A stretch of 10,265 nt of DNA from Ichthyophonus hoferi (Eukaryota > Opisthokonta > Ichthyosporea > Ichthyophonida > Ichthyophonidae): contig NAOQ01000409.1 of NCBI GenBank assembly GCA_002751075.1, forward strand, positions 34,392 to 44,656. Direction: 5' to 3'. The position numbers and the translations under genes are program-made. A model generated the notes under the pieces. The model worked only from the letters and a program-made list of their open reading frames with translations. It did not search any database and had not been told where the DNA came from. Position 1 is the stretch's first letter. Each line of letters starts with the position of its first letter. Shown here in pieces: positions 7,101 through 10,265 of the stretch.

Positions 7101-7990
7101 GAGGATCATATACTTATAGTGGCCCAGGGGTTTCCTCCGGCCAGTACCCTCCACACTTTGCTGGTACATACCTATCTCTATCTCTATCTTATATCTAATA
7201 TGTATTATCTATACTATTTTACAGTTACATTTCTTGTTATCTAGCACTATATCATCTAGGAGTGTATGTTAGAGAATATAGTGTATCATATAGAATAGTA
7301 TGATAGTATGATATAGAATATGGTATGAATACAGTCTTATTTTACATGCATATGGCACATACTATGTTATACTATAACAGGAAAGGATATAACACTAACA
7401 TGATATCCTGCCAATCAATATTGGTATATAACAGGTCCCCAAGAGCAATATGAGAGTAAACCTTATCCACACCAGAGTCCATACCCTGCCCAGGGCGGAC
7501 CTGGGTGAGTAGTAGATTACATATCTGTATATGTATGTATGTAGATGTATATATGTGTATATATGTATATGTGTGCGTAGACGTCAAAGAGAGAGAATAT
7601 GTAAGTTGGGCTAGGAAGAGTTTTAAGGCTCACTACTATATGTACCTGTATACGTACCTATATCACATACCTATACACATACACCTATCTATACCTATAC
7701 CTATACCTATACCTATCTATACATATACTTATACCTATACCTCTGCCTACCCTCTCTTTTTCTAACATTCCTCTATTACCATATATAGTCACAATGTTAG
7801 TCAAGGGGGACCAGGGGCCTATCCTGGAAGATCTATGGGTATACCCTTATCAACCCAACAAGGTTCTGTTAGCCAATCGGGTTATGGCAGTCGACGATCC
7901 TCCGTTAGTATTGGTCCCCCGGGGCAGCCTGGACCCCAAGGCTACCCACAGTCCCAGGGACAACCACCTGCCTATTACCGGCCACAATAG
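1..7990 (+). CDS. Spliced gene (13 visible exons), Q/ER/P-rich disordered protein, 5' partial
   Basis: I do not recognise the family. Joining 1-792, 1480-1546, 2035-2094, 4156-4214, 4759-4845, 4985-5098, 5476-5496, 5690-5794, 6306-6344, 6695-6851, 7053-7163, 7435-7504 and 7789-7990 gives 1884 nt: 627 codons plus TAG, with all phases compatible and every intron GT..AG. The frame is open to base 1, so the start codon is outside the window. Visible residues: polyQ (12-48), proline-rich (about 60-135), Glu-Arg tracts (152-169 and 198-229), a charged Met/Glu/Arg stretch (235-264), then a Pro/Gln/Gly/Tyr-rich tail with dibasic clusters KRPLEDD and PPSKRH that could act as nuclear signals. There is no folded catalytic domain, membrane segment or signal peptide. 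By composition it is probably nuclear (chromatin, transcription or RNA processing); this is inference. The KRP...PPSKRH segment loosely recalls the Q/P-rich part of ARID1 proteins, but no ARID or BAF250 domain is present. Confidence is high for the gene and low for any function. Confidence 0.85.
34..144 (+). repeat. Coding CAA/CAG tract, 37 glutamines
   Basis: 37 consecutive Gln codons. The array is mixed: CAA runs are broken by two pure CAG blocks, six at 79-96 and five at 112-126, followed by alternating CAA and CAG. The tandem repeat continues loosely upstream to base 1 with Thr, His and Asn interruptions. Such tracts are common in transcription-related proteins. The blocky codon pattern suggests repeat slippage, while the reading frame is kept. 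Confidence 0.95.
454..507 (+). repeat. Coding Glu-Arg dipeptide repeat, 9 units
   Basis: Eighteen codons alternate Glu and Arg without exception, using GAG/GAA and AGA/AGG. The sense strand is pure purine from 454 to 508. Alternating Arg-Glu tracts are known from RNA-processing proteins such as U1-70K and from the atrophin relative RERE. No other feature of those families is seen here. Confidence 0.95.
592..687 (+). repeat. Coding Glu-Arg dipeptide repeat, 16 units
   Basis: Thirty-two codons alternate Glu and Arg perfectly. Arg is AGG early, AGA later and CGA once (679-681); Glu mixes GAA and GAG. The sense strand is pure purine from 592 to 678. Together with the first tract it encloses a Pro/Gly/Gln spacer of about 28 residues. 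The tract gives long spurious Ser-Leu-Phe reading frames on the opposite strand. Confidence 0.95.
793..1479 (+). other. Intron 1, microsatellite-rich
   Basis: Donor GTATTA (weak consensus) and acceptor GCAG after a short pyrimidine stretch. It holds GT/GTAT repeats (about 810-925), a (TA)n run (about 926-953), GTATATAT repeats to about 985, and an (AAT)n array (about 1008-1070). The rest, to 1479, is plain AT-rich sequence. Reading frames in this stretch are repeat artefacts. Confidence 0.75.
1008..1070. repeat. (AAT)n microsatellite with AAC variants
   Basis: An imperfect trinucleotide array (AAT, AGT, AAC units), ending in a purer AAT run at about 1043-1068. It lies in intron 1 downstream of the TA tract and is not coding. 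Confidence 0.85.
1480..1546 (+). CDS. Exon 2 (67 nt)
   Basis: Chosen because it alone reconciles the frames. Exon 1 ends at phase 0, and exon 3 reads MEQQQWAIERR only if one base is carried in. This 67-nt segment is open from phase 0 to phase 1, flanked by GCAG acceptor and a strong AAAG|GTAAGC donor. It reads GVPPPRSPIKEHSIPDRKSI, then SK and a split Glu codon (G+AA). The Pro/Ser/Lys composition matches its neighbours. An alternative is a direct upstream extension of exon 3, discussed in the findings. Confidence 0.7.
1547..2034 (+). other. Intron 2, TATAC/CTATTA repeat-rich
   Basis: Donor GTAAGC; acceptor TTGTTACAG with a plausible branch site (CACTGAT) about 20 nt upstream. Between about 1665 and 1915 it is built of degenerate ACTATTATACT-type short repeats, which leave a long tyrosine-rich spurious reading frame. 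A second acceptor-like ACAG lies at 1922-1925, but the frame after it is incompatible. Confidence 0.75.
2035..2094 (+). CDS. Exon 3 (60 nt), charged helix-like segment
   Basis: Acceptor TTACAG and donor CAAG|GTGAGC. With one base from exon 2 it reads E-MEQQQWAIERRLQSGPYSQ and exits at phase 1. The charged, Trp-containing stretch before GPYSQ may form a short amphipathic helix. The exon-terminal PYSQ echoes the YAQ ends of exons 1 and 5. Confidence 0.85.
2112..2716. mobile_element. MITE-like repeat, copy 1, with terminal inverted repeats
   Basis: About 605 bp inside intron 3. The left end ATACCATGATATCG and the right end (complement ATACCATAATGTCG) form 14-bp inverted termini with two mismatches. 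Internal order: a TATAAGG/AAAAGGGCTATA box, a variable middle with a CTA/CTAC-type triplet run, a conserved block (2436-2515), an ATATT pentanucleotide array (about 2525-2575) and a second conserved block (2586-2652). There is no transposase reading frame, so it would be non-autonomous. The superfamily is unknown and target duplications are not clear in this TA-rich setting. It could be simply an intronic duplication. Confidence 0.5.
2704..2733. repeat. Perfect 30-bp palindrome at the junction of the two copies
   Basis: The half-site GACATTATGGTATAT is followed directly by its exact reverse complement. It is formed by the right end of copy 1 facing the left end of copy 2 across a short TA spacer, as expected when two elements with inverted termini lie head to tail. 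Confidence 0.9.
2721..3372. mobile_element. MITE-like repeat, copy 2, right end not recognisable
   Basis: A direct repeat of copy 1 at an offset of about 610-620 bp. It begins ATACCATAATGTC, then matches in order: CATATAAGGGGGTATAAAAGGGCTATA box, ACCATATTAGTCTA block, triplet run, conserved block at 3056-3135, ATATT array (about 3136-3175), conserved block at 3196-3262, and a pyrimidine-rich CTATCTA tail. Similarity fades after about 3372 and no matching right terminus is seen. The two long blocks differ at only a few bases from copy 1, while the rest has many substitutions and indels. Confidence 0.5.
2755..2762 (+). promoter_or_regulatory. TATA-box-like TATAAAAG in intronic repeat copy 2
   Basis: TATAAAAG in a G-rich context (GGGG before, GGGC after) matches a TATA box well. 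The same place in copy 1 reads TGTAAAAG, so the box is not kept. In such AT-rich DNA it may be chance, and no transcript start can be shown. Confidence 0.2.
4156..4214 (+). CDS. Exon 4 (59 nt)
   Basis: Acceptor ATCTAG right after an (AT)n run; donor CAG|GTGATT. It enters at phase 1, with a split Gly codon, and reads G-MPPGTEDWSQQYGPGRQPQ, leaving at phase 0. The Trp/Gln/Tyr/Gly composition is typical of the protein's tail. Confidence 0.85.
4215..4758 (+). other. Intron 4 (544 nt), no recognisable content
   Basis: GTGATT to CTATCAG. It is AT-rich without a clear repeat. A 63-residue reading frame at 4264-4455 has no coding support and is treated as chance. Confidence 0.7.
4759..4845 (+). CDS. 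Exon 5 (87 nt, phase 0-0)
   Basis: Acceptor CCTATCAG, donor CAG|GTAATA. It encodes 29 residues, beginning MPPKSAVPSNGKPQ and ending PSPGPQYAQ. It is frame-neutral at both ends, so skipping would keep the downstream frame. The exon-end YAQ repeats that of exon 1. Confidence 0.88.
4846..4984 (+). other. Intron 5 (139 nt)
   Basis: The shortest intron of the gene, from GTAATA to GCATGCAG. It contains ACATAC/ATACAC-like short repeats only. Confidence 0.8.
4985..5098 (+). CDS. Exon 6 (114 nt, phase 0-0)
   Basis: Acceptor GCATGCAG, donor CAG|GTATGA. It encodes 38 residues: SRGGPVQGVKPGTPYRGYW, then KEEGQGPMVSYNPQVPGNQ. Its most notable part is the aromatic/basic YRGYWKEE. An earlier in-frame donor, CAG|GTGCCT at 5083/5084, would drop the last five residues (VPGNQ). 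Confidence 0.88.
5099..5475 (+). other. Intron 6 (377 nt)
   Basis: GTATGA to CTTACAG. It is AT-rich with a short GATA/GGTA repeat near 5310-5325; nothing else is recognisable. Confidence 0.75.
5476..5496 (+). CDS. Exon 7, 21-nt microexon (AYDPRDK)
   Basis: Flanked by a clear acceptor (CATCTTACAG) and an excellent donor (AAG|GTAAGG), it encodes just AYDPRDK and is frame-neutral. Exon 9 ends with the related LYDPREK, also at an AAG|GTAAG donor, which supports this being a real exon. The product frame is intact with or without it, so it may be alternatively included. Confidence 0.75.
5497..5689 (+). other. Intron 7 with TATAC/TATAG repeats
   Basis: 193 nt from GTAAGG to CACCCAG, almost wholly degenerate ATAGTATAGTAT and ATACAATAC units that can fold back on one another. 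There is no coding signal. Confidence 0.8.
5690..5794 (+). CDS. Exon 8 (105 nt, phase 0-0)
   Basis: Acceptor TTTTCCACCCAG with a good pyrimidine tract, donor CAG|GTAAAG. It encodes 35 residues, from VAPPIHPSQPAKPIS through EQQGPYPPQNYQPQYQQ. The Pro/Gln/Tyr repeat style recalls prion-like transactivator tails. Confidence 0.9.
5795..6305 (+). other. Intron 8 (511 nt)
   Basis: GTAAAG to TATATACAG. It starts with TG/TA repeats (about 5803-5835) and holds a degraded roughly 128-bp direct repeat (about 6067-6135 against 6196-6262), described separately. The remainder is AT-rich without signal. Confidence 0.75.
6067..6262. repeat. Degraded direct repeat, period about 128 bp
   Basis: GGGCTATAGGGCTAGTAT at 6112-6129 matches GGGCTGCAGAGCTAGTAT at 6240-6257. 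Both are preceded by TAATCTAGGGTGAT or TAGTCTAAGGTGAT and an AT-rich spacer in the same order. The similarity is moderate, so this is an old duplication or two copies of a short repeat. Confidence 0.45.
6306..6344 (+). CDS. Exon 9 (39 nt, phase 0-0)
   Basis: Acceptor TATATACAG, donor AAG|GTAAGC. It encodes GPAPSSLYDPREK. The last six residues repeat those of the exon 7 microexon (YDPRDK), with the same AAG end and near-identical donor. This suggests an old exon duplication around exon 8. Confidence 0.85.
6345..6694 (+). other. Intron 9 (350 nt)
   Basis: GTAAGC to CAACAG. Pyrimidine-rich and AT-rich stretches with degenerate CTATACTA units towards the acceptor; nothing else is recognised. Confidence 0.75.
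6695..6851 (+). CDS. Exon 10 (157 nt), basic clusters
   Basis: Acceptor ATACAACAG, donor CAG|GTAGGT; phase 0 in, phase 1 out. It begins EMERGKRPLEDDMRGPPGW and continues through PFNGAMPPSKRHIKSPY to a Pro-rich end. GKRP and SKRHIK are candidate nuclear localisation elements about 30 residues apart. KRP...GPP...PPSKRH loosely resembles a segment in vertebrate ARID1 proteins, but the match is too short to name the gene. Confidence 0.9.
6852..7052 (+). other. Intron 10 with GTATAG repeats
   Basis: GTAGGT to GCCCACAG. The first half is degenerate GTATAGTGTAGTATAG units (about 6857-6925); the second half is a pyrimidine-rich CTATCCTACTCTACC tract leading into the acceptor. Confidence 0.8.
7053..7163 (+). 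CDS. Exon 11 (111 nt)
   Basis: Acceptor ATGCCCACAG, donor CTG|GTACAT (weak); phase 1 in and out. It reads G-EYRYIHQQQDPERMRRG, then SYTYSGPGVSSGQYPPHFA. RRGSY (7097-7111) is a basophilic-kinase consensus. Another frame is also open across this exon, but only this one joins exons 10 and 12. Confidence 0.85.
7164..7434 (+). other. Intron 11 (271 nt)
   Basis: GTACAT to TATAACAG. It has CTATCT repeats near its start and ATAGTATGATATAG units at about 7280-7325; there is no coding signal. Confidence 0.75.
7435..7504 (+). CDS. Exon 12 (70 nt)
   Basis: Acceptor TATAACAG, donor GG|GTGAGT; phase 1 in, phase 2 out. It encodes G-PQEQYESKPYPHQSPYPAQ followed by GGP and a split Gly codon. It is rich in Pro, Gln and Tyr like the rest of the tail. 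Confidence 0.87.
7505..7788 (+). other. Intron 12 with CCTATA array
   Basis: GTGAGT to ATATATAG. It contains GTAT/ATGT repeats (about 7525-7577) and a CCTATA hexamer array (about 7655-7745). The array leads into a pyrimidine tract before the acceptor. Confidence 0.8.
7655..7745. repeat. CCTATA hexamer microsatellite
   Basis: Imperfect CCTATA/CATATA units, purest at about 7694-7715. It lies in intron 12 and produces an Ile-Pro/Tyr-Thr spurious frame. The unit is not a standard metazoan telomere repeat. Confidence 0.85.
7789..7990 (+). CDS. Exon 13, C-terminal exon with stop
   Basis: Acceptor ACCATATATAG; enters at phase 2, completing a Gly codon. It encodes 67 residues: HNVSQGGPGAYPGRSMGIP, then a Ser/Gln stretch, GSRRSSVSIGPPGQPGPQGY and a PQSQGQPPAYYRPQ end, followed by TAG (7988-7990). 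RRSSV (7892-7906) is a basophilic-kinase consensus. The Gly/Pro/Gln/Tyr tail resembles low-complexity C-termini of transcriptional coactivators such as SS18, by composition only. Confidence 0.9.
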
Positions 7991-8640
7991 TCGAACCTCA
8001 CTTGCTTGTAGCTTACGACTTACATACATTACATGTACATAGATAGATACAGATAAATAGATAGATAGACGGAGAGATATATAGAGAAGGAGATATCCTG
8101 TGTTATAATCTGCTATGATACGGTATAGTATGACATGCTATCGTAGTGGGTAGTAGGGGATAGTTTCACTCGTGTTAGGATTTAAGGGTATGAATTTTGG
8201 TTCGTTTTTCTCTGTTTCACGCCACTCTTTTTTCTTTCTTTTAACTCAGCTTGGTTTAGCCCCGTCAAATCAATCGATTAGCCATATATGGGAGATTACG
8301 CCGTAGATTCAAGACATTGTCAACTTTGACCTATAAAATACTTTAAGCTTCGATTTTTATTGATCCTCAGAATCTCTACAACCAAGTATACGTTATGGGC
8401 GGGTGCTTCGAGATTTAAGAATGGTTTGCAGTGACCGGGCTTGGATATTTCTATTGGAGTAGGGTTTGGCGGATGGGTAGCAACCATTGGAAATGTATAT
8501 TTAAAGTATTTTTTAAAAGTACAATTTTAAATTTAAATATAGATAGACAATCCAATCCATATATACCATACCTGTACCTATTGAAACATGTATTATTAGA
8601 TAAGAATGCCCAATAAAAACTTTCATATTTCGTATAAAGT
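7991..8640 (+). other. Probable 3' UTR of the main gene
   Basis: Starts after the TAG at 7988 and contains a GATA/AGAT tetranucleotide run (about 8039-8085). No further compatible exon is seen. Short reading frames at 8431-8648 on both strands lack any support. The end is set by the AATAAA at 8612. Confidence 0.5.
8612..8617 (+). terminator. Candidate polyadenylation signal AATAAA for the main gene
   Basis: First canonical AATAAA on the plus strand after the stop codon, about 620 nt downstream. A GT-rich stretch (about 8638-8660) follows at a suitable distance. The cleavage site itself is not visible. Confidence 0.5.
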
Positions 8641-9460
8641 GCTATCATTGCATGTGGTTAGGCAGTTACAAATTTAAAAGTTTAACCGGGCTCAAGACGA
8701 TTTAAGATTCCTTACTATACTTGGAAGGGCTGGTAGGTCAGTGTTGATTATTGTTCAAGTATATTGCCATATAATTATTGAAGTCGGGAGAGGGTGAGAG
8801 AATGAAACACCTCAAGAGGCCATCGATAATGCTACAATGTTTTATCATAGTATAGGATATGTTGGGATATACTATGTTCTATTGGATAATGGTGTGTTTG
8901 TGATATTATATTGCACTAGATTATGGTATATTATAGTGTAATCTATAATCATGTATTACGTTTTACGAGGTCAATATAAGGAATCAAATATAAAGCTATC
9001 TAGTCATATCATATTGTACTCGTATGATATAGTAATATGTAGTGTTTTATGAACCCAATCAAAGAACCCATATATAATATGTATATATCACTATCTATAG
9101 ATGTAGATAATAGTATCTAGTGAAGAACTAACAAGGTTGGTAGCCTAATAGCTATTAATAATGGGACTAGTGTAAGATGAATCGAGGTGGGGGGAGAGTA
9201 GTATACTATGTGATACTATTGATATAATGCTATATAGTTATAATATAATAATATACTATACCGTTATATGTATGGTACTGTTGTTATAATGCTATAGTTA
9301 CAAATGTAGTATTCTATATGATATTATGTGATACTATAGTATATACATACTCTACTCACATACTGTAACATGCCATATCATACTATATCATACATAATTT
9401 GATTTATACCTCATCTAGGTGTATTATCGACCACTAGGACTACATAATTCTTATATTTTT
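8641..9460. other. Convergent intergenic region, AT-rich with short palindromes
   Basis: No gene is seen. Short inverted repeats occur, for example CATAGTATA (8846-8854) with TATACTATG (8868-8876), and TAGATTA with TAATCTA around 8918-8946. A degenerate pair near 9224 and 9283 shares ATAATGCTATA..AGTTA. From 9200 to 9400 the sequence is dominated by ATACTATA-type units like those in the introns. Confidence 0.6.
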
Positions 9461-9466
9461 TTTATT
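9461..9466 (-). terminator. Candidate minus-strand polyadenylation signal
   Basis: TTTATT on the plus strand is AATAAA on the minus strand, about 250 nt after the stop codon of the minus-strand gene. It lies in a T-rich run, so chance is possible. Confidence 0.4.
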
Positions 9467-9714
9467 TTTTCAAAACCTTAAATAAAAGTTCTTATTGGTG
9501 TTGCAAAATTAAACTATATAACTTGCACATAGTTTTAAAGTCCAAACCTGTCAAAGTAAAAGAACAAAATAAGATAGCACTACCACTGAAAATAATAAAG
9601 AGGTCCTCCTTTGGTGACCCACACCATACCTTACTAATAGCATATCATTTCATGTAGCTGCACATGTTACCAGTAACCTATATTATACACTATATATCCT
9701 ATCTTTCTATCTTT

Positions 9715-9948
9715 CTATTTCCCGGTCTCGGTCAAGGCCTCAATCAAGGCCTGATCAAATGATGATTCTCCTATTTTAGGGTGAGTAATAACAGTAAACT
9801 CAGGATGCGTGTGCATATTCATGGTAGTATCAGGACGGGGTGGGTCTATAGGGGGAAAACCTTCCTCTTTACTCTCTGCAAAGTCCTCAAACATATCCCC
9901 ATCGTCAAGGAGGCCAGGGGGAAGGGGAGGAGGGGCTTGGAAGGACAT
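9715..9948 (-). CDS. Small acidic protein (77 aa) or final coding exon, unrecognised
   Basis: ATG at 9948-9946, TAG at 9717-9715. I do not recognise the family. The protein has a proline-rich start (PPPLPPG, residues 6-12), an acidic-aromatic segment (LLDDGDMFEDF, 13-23), FPPIDPPRP (31-39), and FTVITHPKIGESSFDQALIE (51-70) ending in an amphipathic stretch. Codon content is richer in G and C than the surrounding DNA, and the amino acid mix is protein-like. A splice acceptor (ATATACAG on the minus strand) lies 12 nt before the ATG, so the 5' UTR may be split, or coding may continue upstream because those 12 nt are open in frame. FTV-ITHPKIG weakly recalls the start of the sorting-nexin 1/2 PX region, but too little is present to call it. 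Confidence 0.65.
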   Translation of the reverse strand: MSFQAPPPLPPGLLDDGDMFEDFAESKEEGFPPIDPPRPDTTMNMHTHPEFTVITHPKIGESSFDQALIEALTETGK

Positions 9949-9960
9949 TATATGTAGTCT

Positions 9961-9962
9961 CT
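9961..9962 (-). promoter_or_regulatory. Candidate 3' splice site upstream of the minus-strand ORF
   Basis: Read on the minus strand, ATATATACAG ends at 9961 and is followed by AGACTACATATA and then the ATG. An upstream exon would lie beyond 9962. No convincing one was found up to 10265, so it may be outside the window. Confidence 0.4.
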
Positions 9963-10265
9963 GTATATATAATATATGCTGCTGCTGTTGACTAGCTACT
10001 GAGATGATCGGGTAGGATAGGATACAGTGTATAATAGGAGAGTAAAGTTAAAATAAATAAGTAAGTTTTGAAGGTATAATAATAGAGTGGTAGAGGGAGA
10101 ATCATGATCGTATATCGATATGTATTTGCAGTACAAATATTGTAATAGTTATAGTTTTATAATTAAATGTGAAGTACTATTTAGTTTCATTATACAAGAA
10201 TAGATGAAGTAAGAAGGATTGTATGTTGTATGTAGTTGTGGAAGGAAAGAGGAAGAGTTCAAGAC
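9963..10265. other. Upstream region of the minus-strand gene, nothing recognised
   Basis: AT-rich sequence with stops in all frames at short spacing. On the minus strand the outer 40 bases are pyrimidine-rich. No promoter motif, repeat or exon is supported. Confidence 0.5.

Noticed and set aside
6924-7244. Protein-like alternative frame over exon 11
   Set aside because: It looks plausible within the exon but does not connect in phase to exons 10 or 12, and continues into intronic repeats on both sides.
7655-7745. Interstitial telomere repeat
   Set aside because: The CCTATA unit does not match TTAGGG or other standard telomere repeats and is imperfect; an ordinary microsatellite.
7794-8042. 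82-residue frame overlapping the last exon
   Set aside because: A +1 shadow of exon 13; the chosen frame is fixed by phase and composition. Dual coding cannot be shown from one sequence.
8431-8648. Overlapping short frames on both strands
   Set aside because: Lengths near chance, low complexity and no start or splice context; they lie in the presumed 3' UTR.

Overview
The window is eukaryotic. A single plus-strand gene is split by 12 short, AT-rich introns with GT..AG borders and dense microsatellites. The composition and intron style suit an animal, perhaps an early-branching one such as a sponge, but no marker fixes the taxon and that is a guess. No prokaryotic operon, tRNA, rRNA or CRISPR signal was seen.

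Bases 1-7990 hold the 3' part of the main gene, rebuilt here as 13 exons: 1-792, 1480-1546, 2035-2094, 4156-4214, 4759-4845, 4985-5098, 5476-5496, 5690-5794, 6306-6344, 6695-6851, 7053-7163, 7435-7504 and 7789-7990. All intron phases agree, and the exons sum to 1884 nt, or 627 codons plus a TAG stop. The reading frame is open at base 1, so the N-terminus lies outside the window. The visible protein is almost wholly low-complexity: a 37-residue polyQ run, two Glu-Arg dipeptide tracts (9 and 16 repeats), then a long Pro/Gln/Gly/Tyr-rich tail with dibasic clusters. It looks like a disordered nuclear or RNA/chromatin-associated protein. I do not recognise the family; one segment is loosely like the Q/P-rich regions of ARID1-type SWI/SNF subunits, and this is not evidence of orthology.

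The introns carry (TG)n, (TA)n, (AAT)n, pentanucleotide and TATAC-type repeats. The largest intron (2095-4155) holds two diverged direct copies of a roughly 600-bp sequence. The first copy is bounded by 14-bp imperfect terminal inverted repeats, and a perfect 30-bp palindrome lies at the junction of the copies. It resembles a non-autonomous (MITE-like) element, with an internal core that is better conserved than its flanks.

From 7991 to about 9460 is 3' UTR and AT-rich intergenic DNA with a plus-strand AATAAA at 8612. On the minus strand, 9948-9715 encodes a small acidic 77-residue protein, or the last coding exon of one. It has a candidate splice acceptor just upstream and an AATAAA about 250 nt downstream, so the two genes are convergent. 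No known multi-gene system is assembled here. The most distinctive points are the run of five frame-neutral exons, including a 21-nt microexon, and the intronic repeat pair.
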